Positions 56,745 to 64,000 of a stretch of 64,000 nt of DNA are shown piece after piece. The DNA lies in the NCBI RefSeq assembly GCF_000499845.2, contig NC_023749.2, forward strand, positions 29,919,987-29,983,986. The letters are read 5' to 3'. Origin of the DNA: Phaseolus vulgaris. Taxonomy: Eukaryota > Streptophyta > Magnoliopsida > Fabales > Fabaceae. The translations under genes and the position numbers were made by a program. The notes beneath the pieces were generated by a model. It did not search any database. It saw only the letters and a list, made by a program, of their open reading frames with translations, and was not told the origin of the DNA. The first letter of the stretch is position 1. Every line of letters starts with the position of its first letter.

Positions 56745-58098
56745 TGTTAGAATGTATGGCTTTAAACTAGACGGGGGGTAAATGGTTTAAAGAGGGTTTT
56801 CGCAAACTTTTAAACCAAGAATGAAATTACTTCGAGAAACAAATGACAAGGAAATCAGTTTGCCAAAACACAAAGCAAAAACAACAGCACCAGAAAAACA
56901 ATCGGTTGTTTCGCAAAAACAATCGAATGTTTATACCAGTTTGCAAAAATCAAAACTGAATTTAAAGAGTTAAGGGATACAGAAAATGCACATAGAGATT
57001 TATACTGGTTCACTCTAAACCCAGAGCTACATCCAGTCTTCTCAGAAACCACTGAGGAAATCCACTAAGCAATCAAACCTAGAACACTTACACCACAACA
57101 AAAGAAGTGACCTTAATCCCCTCAAGACACACATTTCTCTTGGTCAACACACCAACACTAAGAATGCTGATCTTGATCCCCTCAAGAACAGACAACACTT
57201 CTCAGCAAACACACAAGGTTTCTTTCAACAGATACAAGGATTACACTTGTTACAGAAACAAATCTGAAAATACAAGAGAAAATCCTATCTCACACTCTTT
57301 GATCAAACTCAATCTCTAAGCAATCTCAACTCTTTCAAAATCTCAAAACTTGTATAAAACCCAAATCTGTTTTACTGTATATAATCAGAGTTGTTTGTTA
57401 TCAAATCTTAACAAACTATTAATTGCATTTAAAGATTTATCAAAGCATTAAAAACTGGAGCGTAAACAATTGAAAAAACATTTAATGCTCAGTCAAAGCA
57501 CAAAACAGTTTTCTGTTATGGTACCAAAACAAACAATCGGTTGTTTGCACGAGTCAATCGGTTGTTTTGGTTTTGACAACTCAACCATTTGAAAAACAGT
57601 TTTCAACCTTTTCTAAAAACACCTAAGTATAAAACAATCGGTTGTTTTTCACTTAGTTTGAAAAACACTTTTCTTTTAATAGATTGAGAGTGCTTATGCT
57701 TTGGATTCAATCAAGAGTGGATTACATATTAAATCTACCCCAGATCCTATCTAAAAGGACAGCACAACAACAACAAGCACAACCAGCCTTCATCATCCTT
57801 CAAAGGGTTTGGATTCTTCAAAGCTTGAACACCACTTGGTTCAACAATCTCCCCCTATTTGATGAAGACAATCCCTGATGCTTATGTTATATTTGATTGA
57901 ATCTGAAGCAGTTCCTGCAAGGCACAATTTTAAGCAAAGCATGGAACTTTTGATATTTGGTTAGCACAAAAACAAATACAGAAATTCAGAACATAATATC
58001 AGAGCGAACAACAAACAAATATAAGAGCAAAAACCTATAAGGTTTCACCCATACAAACTGTTTTGCAGAAAATAAAAACTGAAACCAAACACAACATA
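56745..58098 (-). mobile_element. Sirevirus-like copia 3' end, minus orientation
   Basis: A complete LTR (56745-57846, 1102 bases; on the minus strand TGTTGAACC...TTCTAACA) is followed by the polypurine tract (complement AAATAGGGGGAGA, 57847-57860) and about 240 bases of internal 3' sequence matching 4665-4991. It then stops at a gypsy LTR start (58099). The coding region is absent. Confidence 0.85.
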
Positions 58099-59051
58099 TG
58101 ATATGATTCCACTAGCCAAATAGAGATGATTCTTTGACATTCTATTGAATCAACTTGAGTTGGAGATAGCTTAGGCACTTTTAATAGAATTGGATCAATG
58201 TTCTATGTTTCAAGAACTCACCAAAACTTGCACCAAATACCAAACTCATATGGAAGATCCATCTATTGCCAATTGAACCGATTAAAATGTGTATAAAAGC
58301 AAAAACACCGTTTAAAAAGCTCAAGAACAGAATTGAACCGAACAAAACAACTAGAAATGAAGAAGAAACAAATGGAAACAGCCAAGGAGAAGATGAATCG
58401 AAGCAAATTCAGAAACAAACTAAAATACCGAATGAAAATGCTAGAAAAGTAAACTAAGACATGTTTTAGATTAAAATGAGCTAGGAGATGAAAGAAAGAA
58501 GAACTTATGGAGATGAAGGACTTGGTTTGATGATCACGCCACTTGGATGGTGAAGGCTCCAAGATAAGTGAGCTAGTGCCGCCACTTGAGATAACCAAAT
58601 GCACTCAAGATAAGACAAGGTGAAGGAGAAGACAAGTTCTCACAATTCTCTCTCAAATTGAGTAGAGTTTCTCTATTACGAATTGCAATTCTGAATTGTG
58701 AAGGACCTAAGCCCTCCTTTTATAGGAGCAAGGGCTGGTCATTTACATAGCTTATTCCCTAAGCTACCCAAAATGCTCCTAAGCTCACGCCCTCCTTACT
58801 AAGCTCACTCCCCAAGCTTCTAGAATTTTCTAAACAAAAGCCTAAAGATGCTTTTACAAAAGAGGTGTCTAATGTTTCCCTCTAAGCACCTTTCTAAACA
58901 CTATTCTCTATTATTTACAATTTAAAAGAAACTATAAAGAGAGATATTTAATTGAAGCCCATTCTTGAAAGCTTGTAGACTTCTTTGGCGTTAGGCTTGA
59001 TCCTCTCTTTATTTTATGTCTACTTTTAATTTTGAGAAGACTAGAAGGAAG
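58099..59051 (-). repeat. Gypsy LTR, minus orientation, one end truncated
   Basis: It begins TGATATGATTCCACTAGCC, is a close copy of 6315-6804, and extends through CTCCTTTTATAGGAG (TATA box on the minus strand) to AGACTAGAAGGAAG. The last ~75 bases of the family LTR are lacking, because copia element C starts at 59052. Confidence 0.8.
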
Positions 59052-60355
59052 TGTTGAACCAAGTGGTGTTCAATGTTTTGAAGAATCCAAATCCTTTGAA
59101 GGATAATGAAGCCTCTGCTTTGCTTGATGCTGCTGTGCTGGGTTTAGCCTTGTTCTGGGGTAGTTCTTTGTTGTAATCAACACTTAGATTAAATCTCAAA
59201 GCAATTAGCATCTCAATTTTATCAAAGCAATATGATTTTCAAATTAAGTTGAAACAACCGATTGTTTTTTCGAAACAACCGATTGTTTACACTTAGGTGT
59301 TTTGAGAAAGTTTGAAAACTGTTTTTGAATGGTGTATTTTGTTAAGTAACAAAACAACCGATTGATTCGAGGAAACAATCGATTGTTTGTTTTAAAACCA
59401 TAACAGAAAAACTGTTTTCTTTGACTGAGCTTTAAATGCTTTAACTAAATACGCTCCAGTTATTAAATGCTTTGACCAATCAGTTTTAAATGCAATTAAG
59501 AGTTTGTTAAGATTTGATAACAAACTATATTCTTAGATATATTTTGAAAAACAGTTTTGATATATTAAGAATCTTGAAACAAAGTTTTTCATCTAAGAGT
59601 TTTTCAAAGTTTCTGAGATTGCTAAAGAGTTGAGAGATTGATCAAAGTGCTGAATAGGATTCTCTTGTATTGATTTCAGATTTCCATCTGTAACAAGTGT
59701 AATCTTTGTAAACTGCTGAACAATTTGTTTGTGTGTGTTGCTGAGATTGGCTGTGTGTTCTTGAGGTGTTCAAGATCAACAATCTTAGTGTTGGCAAAGG
59801 AGAGTGTGTGTCTTGAGGTTTTCAAGGTCAAGTTGCAATCATTTAGTTAAGTAATACGCTTGTTTTCAATAGTTAAGATACTTTTAAACTATTATTACAC
59901 AGAACATTCACTTTCTTATAGTTTCCTAGGTTAACTATAAAACCTTAGATTGTAAATGAAAGAAGTATTATACATATCAAAACACAATTTTAACACATCT
60001 CTTGGTTGTGGTGTAAGTGATCAAGTGGTGATTGCTTAGTGGATATCCTCAGGGTTTCTGAGAAGACTGGATGTAGCTCTGGATTGGAGTGAACCAGTAT
60101 AAACAACTGTGTACAATTTCTCTATCCCTATCTCTTTAATTCAGTTTTGATATTTTGGAACTGGTATAAACAACCGATTGTTTCGCTAAAACAACCGATT
60201 GTTTTTCCAGCTTTGTGCTTTTGCTGTTTGTTTTGGAAAAACTGAATCCTTAATCAAGGTTCTTCTGAAGTATTTTCATTCTAAGCTTAAAAGTTTTCAA
60301 AAATCCTTCTTAAACAATTCATCCCCCCTCTCGTTTAAGGCCATATATTCTCACA
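59052..60355 (+). repeat. 5' LTR of copia element C (1304 bp)
   Basis: It begins TGTTGAACCAAGTGG and ends CATATATTCTCACA. It is longer than its relatives (1118 and 1102 bases), largely because of an extra ~165-base segment at about 59831-59995. Paired dyads lie at 59256-59292, 59353-59388 and 60168-60206. Confidence 0.9.
59831..59995. other. Extra ~165-bp segment in copia LTR
   Basis: In the LTR at 4992 the sequence runs straight from AAGGTCA into CTTCTTTGGTTGTGG. Here about 165 AT-rich bases intervene. No terminal inverted repeat or clear target duplication was seen. Confidence 0.65.
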
Positions 60356-60371
60356 ATTGGCATCAAGAGCT
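60356..60371 (+). other. Primer binding site of copia element C
   Basis: ATTGGCATCAAGAGCT directly follows the LTR. It resembles the initiator-Met site TGGTATCAGAGC with changes; the same form follows the LTR of element B at 38231. Confidence 0.65.
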
Positions 60372-60415
60372 TGGTTCTTGAAAGTTATTCAAGTTGATCC
60401 AAAAATCTTTTTTCT

Positions 60416-61507
60416 ATGGCTGGAAAACTATCTTTTGAGGAGGGTGCTTCAATCTACAAACCACCTTTATTCTGTGGATTGAATTACAAGTTTTGGGAAG
60501 CAAGAATGAAAATCTTTATTGAATCTATTGATCAAAGAATTTGGGACTCAATTGAGAATGGTCCTTACATTCCAAAGTTCAAAATGGAAAATGCTTTCTT
60601 TACAAAACCTTTGTCCAAATGGACAGATGATGAATATAAGATGGCTCAGGTCGATAAGTCTGCCCAAAATATTATAGCTTCTGCACTAGAGACTAATGAA
60701 TTTTTCAGAATATCAAAGTGCAAAACTGCTAACGAAATGTGGGAGACACTCAAAGCTGCTCATGAACCAAATGAAACAATGACAAAGAGTCAAGCAAGAA
60801 GAAAGAAAAGGAAAAACAAGAAAAGCCTCAATCTTTGCTTAATGGCCAGAAGGGAAGATGACTCATGTAGTGTAAGTTCATCAAACTCTTTAAACTCTGA
60901 AAATTATGGTCAATTGCTTCAAGTCTTTCAAGAAACTCATGAAGAAGCCAACCGATTGGCTCTCTTGAACAATCGGTTGAAAGAAAAGAATAGCTGGCTT
61001 GAAAACAGAGTAAAGGCACTGGAAGAGGATTTAGAAAACTCAAAAATGGATTTTGAAAATCTGGAAATCATTTACAAAAACTTCTCTTGCAAGTGTGATA
61101 CTCTAGTTTGTGAAAATTGCGAAAATCTTGAAAAGAAGGTCCACTATCTTGTTAAAACAGTGGATAAGCTTTCTAAAGGCCAATCTAACTTTGAGAGTGT
61201 GCTAGCATCTCAAAATTGTGTTTTTGGAAAATCTGTATTGGGTTTTAATCCACAACACAAGCAAGATAGATTTTCAAAATCATTTTCGAAAATGCCAGAA
61301 AAACAATCGATTGGACCATCGAAACAACCGATTGTTACATGCTTCTATTGCATGAAAAGAGGTCATTCTGTGCGATTCATTAAAATCAGAAAACATGTTG
61401 TTCCTAGAGGGCTTATGAAGTGGATTCCCAAGAAAAATAAAGCTTGTATTGATGAGTATAAACGAAATGGACCCACATTCATAAGGGCACCAAACCTATG
61501 TACTTGA
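60416..61507 (+). CDS. Sirevirus-like Gag (363 codons)
   Basis: The start MAGKLSFEEGASIYKPPLF lies 60 bases after the LTR. The Gag core contains FCGLNYKFWEARMKIFIESI, IWDSIENGPYIP and SKCKTANEMWETLKAAHEP. A basic stretch (SQARRKKRKNKKS) near residues 124-138 follows, probably after an internal deletion, since element B has a first zinc knuckle in this part. A coiled-coil-prone segment covers about residues 160-260 (SWLENRVKALEEDLENSK). The zinc knuckle at 308-321 has C308, C311 and H316, but Ile replaces the last Cys. Gag forms the virus-like particle and packages element RNA. The frame is open but zinc binding is probably weakened. Confidence 0.85.
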   Translation: MAGKLSFEEGASIYKPPLFCGLNYKFWEARMKIFIESIDQRIWDSIENGPYIPKFKMENAFFTKPLSKWTDDEYKMAQVDKSAQNIIASALETNEFFRISKCKTANEMWETLKAAHEPNETMTKSQARRKKRKNKKSLNLCLMARREDDSCSVSSSNSLNSENYGQLLQVFQETHEEANRLALLNNRLKEKNSWLENRVKALEEDLENSKMDFENLEIIYKNFSCKCDTLVCENCENLEKKVHYLVKTVDKLSKGQSNFESVLASQNCVFGKSVLGFNPQHKQDRFSKSFSKMPEKQSIGPSKQPIVTCFYCMKRGHSVRFIKIRKHVVPRGLMKWIPKKNKACIDEYKRNGPTFIRAPNLCT

Positions 61508-61527
61508 TAATCTTTTTGTAGGACATC

Positions 61528-62514
61528 TTGGAGGAAAGAAAACATCTTTGGTACTTGGACAGTGGATGCTCCAAGCATATGACAGGGGACAAATCAAAGT
61601 TCCTGAGAATATCCTTCAAGCAAGAGGGTTATGTCACCTATGGAGACAACAACAAAGGAAGAATTCTAGGAAGAGGATCCATAGGAGATGAAAGCATCTT
61701 GGTGATTCATGATGTGCTCTTTGTTGAGGGCCTAAAGCATAATCTTCTGAGTATTAGCCAACTATGTGACAAGGGATATCAAGTGATGTTCAAGACAAAC
61801 ACATGTGAAATCTGTCTACCCAACACCAAAGAGGTAATGTTGGTAGGTAAGAGAGTTAATAATGTGTATCTTCTAGATATCTCTACACCATGTTCAATTG
61901 GATGTCTTCTATCCAAGCAAGATGAATCTTGGCTTTGGCATAGAAGAATTGCTCATATTCACATGAATCATTTGAACAAGCTAATATCAAAAGATCTTGT
62001 GATTGGGCTACCAAAACTCAAGTTTGAGAGGAATCACATTTGTGAAGCTTGCCAAAAGGGGAAACAAGTGAAGAGTTCTTTTAAAACCAAAAATCTTGTC
62101 TCTTCATTGAGACCTCTTGAACTCCTTCACATGGATCTCTTTGGACCCTCTAGAACTATGAGTCTTGGTGGAAATTATTATGCTCTTGTTATTGTTGATG
62201 ATTTCTCTAGGTACACTTGGACTTTGTTCTTGGAATCAAAGAGTGATGCCTTTGCTGCATTCAAAAAGCTAGCAAGAAGGCTTCAAAACACAAAGAACAG
62301 CAACATTGGCTCCATAAGAAGTGACCATGGAGGAGAATTCCAAAATGAGAAGTTTGCAAAGTTCTGTGAGAAGTTGGGGATCCTACACAATTTCTCAGCT
62401 CCAAGAACACCACGACAGAATGGAGTGGTTGAGAGGAAGAACAGATCTCTTGAAGAGCTTGCAAGGACAATGCTTAGTGAATCATCACTTCCTAAGTATT
62501 TTTGGGCAGAGTGA
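61528..62514 (+). CDS. Copia protease-integrase, frame broken at 3' end
   Basis: The frame opens near the pol start; it may be reached from gag by readthrough, since gag ends only 20 bases earlier. The protease active site is WYLDSGCSKHMTGD (Asp 11). GAG-pre-integrase follows with the HHCC zinc finger around residues 137-175 (LWHRRIAHIHMNHL, CEACQKGK). Integrase has all three acidic residues: HMDLFGP near 202, RSDHGGEFQN near 264 and NGVVERKN near 301. At 62512 TGA ends the frame after YFWAE. By comparison with the usual family spacing about four bases appear to be missing, and the polyprotein resumes in another frame at 62514. Confidence 0.9.
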   Translation: MEERKHLWYLDSGCSKHMTGDKSKFLRISFKQEGYVTYGDNNKGRILGRGSIGDESILVIHDVLFVEGLKHNLLSISQLCDKGYQVMFKTNTCEICLPNTKEVMLVGKRVNNVYLLDISTPCSIGCLLSKQDESWLWHRRIAHIHMNHLNKLISKDLVIGLPKLKFERNHICEACQKGKQVKSSFKTKNLVSSLRPLELLHMDLFGPSRTMSLGGNYYALVIVDDFSRYTWTLFLESKSDAFAAFKKLARRLQNTKNSNIGSIRSDHGGEFQNEKFAKFCEKLGILHNFSAPRTPRQNGVVERKNRSLEELARTMLSESSLPKYFWAE

Positions 62515-64000
62515 GCACCTCTTGCTATGTGATGAATAGGGTGCTTATAAGGCCCATCTTGAAGAAAACCCCATATGAGCTGTTCAATGGAAGGAAGCCT
62601 AACATCAGTCACCTCAAAGTATTTGGTTGTAGCTGTTTTGTTCTCAACAATGGAAAGGAAAGCTTGGGAAAGTTTGATGAAAAAGATGACCTTGGCATTT
62701 TCATTGGTTATTCTCTCACAAGCCATGCATATAGAGTCTACAACAAAAGATTGATGACTGTAGAAGAATCAGTACATGTAGTCTTTGATGAGGTAGATCG
62801 CCGAATCAGTGAGAACCCAAATATCAGTGCTGAGGAAGACGAACAAAGCATCAGTTTGGAGAAGCTAGATATCTGTGCAGAAAAACAACCGGTTGATTCG
62901 CAGAAACAACCGATTGAAATTCTGCAACAGAGTGAGCTGCCCAAAGAGTGGAGGATTCCTAGAGATCTGTCAGTAGATAACATCATAGGGCAGATAAAGG
63001 AAGGTGTCTCCACACGTAGCTCCATCTCAAACTACTGCAGGCACACAACCTTTGTTTCTCAAATTGAACCAAAGTCAATTGAAGAAACTCTCAAGGATGA
63101 GAAATGGGTTGAGGCTATGCATGAAGAGCTAAACCAATTTGAAAGAAATGAGGTATGGTTTCTTGTCCCTAAAACTAATGAATTGAATATTATTGGTTCA
63201 AAATGGGTTTTCAGGAACAAGCTAGATGAGGATGGAGTGATCACTAGAAACAAAGCAAGGCTTGTTGCCAAAGGCTACAATCAAGAAAAGGGCATAGACT
63301 ATGGTGAAACCTTTGCTCCTGTGGCTAGATTGGAGGCTGTGAGGCTGCTGCTGGCTTTTGCTTGTATGAGTGGCTTCAAACTCTTCCAAATGGATGTAAA
63401 GAGTGCCTTCTTGAATGGCTACATCAATGAGGAAGTCTATGTAGATCAACCACCGGGTTTTGAAGATCACAAGTTTCCTAACCATGTCTTCAAGTTGAAG
63501 AAAGCTTTGTATGGTCTGAAACAAGCTTCAAGGCAGTGGTATGAGAGGCTTAGCAACTTTCTGCTATCTCATGGTTATGAAAGAGGAATGGTAGACAAGA
63601 CTCTCTTCATCAAAAAGTCTAATGCAGAAATTATTCTTGTGCAAATCTATGCTGATGACATCATCTTTGGTGCTACACAAGATAGGCTATGTGAAGAATT
63701 TGTGGCTGCAATGAAAGGTGAGTTTGAAATGTCTATGATGGGAGAACTATCTTTCTTTCTTGGATTGCAGGTTAAACAAAAAAAGGATGGGATCTTCCTA
63801 AGTCAATCAAAGTATTGCAAGGAAATTCTCAAAAAGTTTGACATGGAAAATTGCAAAGAGGCAAGCACTCCAATGCCATCAAGCTGCTATATGGATGCAG
63901 ATGCTGCTGGAAAGAGTATTGATCAATCAAAATACAGAGGTTTGATTGGATCATTGCTTTATCTCACAGCAAGTAGACCGGACATCATGTTTGCGGTGTG
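62514..64000 (+). CDS. Copia integrase C-terminus, RT and RNase H start (partial)
   Basis: The frame is open from 62514 to the window edge (495 codons). Integrase C-terminal motifs come first (TPYELFNGRKPNISHLKVFG, LGIFIGYSLTSHAYRVYN), then a linker containing QPVDSQKQPIEI. RT begins near 63085 (EEKWVEAM-like, VWFLVPK) and has [41 protein letters not shown] and LKKALYGLKQASRQWY. The active site reads YADD near 63648 rather than the usual YVDD. RNase H starts with YRGLIGSLLYLTASRPDI at the end. It has no usable start of its own, so it is the second half of a broken polyprotein. Confidence 0.9.

Larger units (their letters stand above)
59052..64000 (+). mobile_element. Sirevirus-like copia element C, runs off the window
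   Basis: 5' LTR (59052-60355), primer site, gag, protease, integrase, RT and the start of RNase H are present in one direction. The element continues past 64000, so the 3' LTR and target duplication cannot be seen. It is the most complete copia here, with one clear frame break in integrase. Confidence 0.9.

Overview
This window is a stretch of plant nuclear DNA. It is repeat-dense and probably heterochromatic. It is AT-rich, with plant-type LTR retrotransposons (Sirevirus-like copia, gag-pro gypsy, Tat-like gypsy), a CACTA-type transposon remnant, plant telomere-type TTTAGGG motifs and intron-containing gene fragments. The repeat families look like those of legumes, perhaps Phaseoleae (Vigna/Phaseolus/soybean relatives); that is inference from remembered family resemblance, not a search. 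No bacterial-type operon, rRNA gene, intact tRNA gene or CRISPR array was found. The only ordinary host genes seen are one RING-H2 gene with a frameshift and two exons of a 3-hydroxyisobutyryl-CoA-hydrolase-like gene.

Layout, left arm. 1-3325 is the 3' part of a CACTA transposon on the minus strand (subterminal repeats, a ~93-bp tandem repeat, a decayed Ulp1-type protease ORF). A 5'-truncated copia element (3326-6109) cuts it. Gypsy fragments follow (6315-8245), then a Tat-like LTR with its own tandem repeats (8614-10513). A low-copy island (10514-12300) carries the RING-H2 gene. AT-rich modules and a copia remnant (13494-14570) lead into the array.

Centre. 14571-26850 is a tandem array of about ten ~780-855-bp monomers. 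Every monomer carries the same copia solo LTR (minus orientation), short TTTAGGG tracts, a TA microsatellite and, in most copies, the same 65-codon ORF. A complete 3317-bp non-autonomous LTR retrotransposon (18230-21546, TSD ATATC) sits inside the array. After the array, modules from the left flank reappear in a different order (26855-28510). A second satellite follows, a ~165-bp dimer of two ~83-bp subunits (28515-30790), then the hydrolase fragment, a TAA-rich tract and a tRNA-derived SINE-like sequence.

Right arm, 32840-64000, is nested LTR elements. A decayed minus-strand gypsy is split by copia LTRs and by a deleted copia (37045-40897). Inverted LTR pieces lie at 41905-43600. A Tat-like element (45891-56744) has its 5' LTR split by a very young gag-pro-only gypsy (46122-51748) whose two 972-bp LTRs are nearly identical. 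A minus-strand copia end (56745-58098) and a gypsy LTR (58099-59051) follow. The window closes in a Sirevirus-like copia (59052 to beyond 64000) with LTR, PBS, gag and most of pol, carrying one frameshift.

The genes do not form a pathway. They are parts of transposition machinery (Gag, protease, integrase, RT/RNase H, CACTA-associated protease) in different states of decay. The likeliest sources of new biology are the LTR-bearing satellite with telomere-like tracts, the coding-poor LTR element with internal dyad arrays, the gag-pro-only element, and the paired dyads repeated through the copia LTRs and reading frames.
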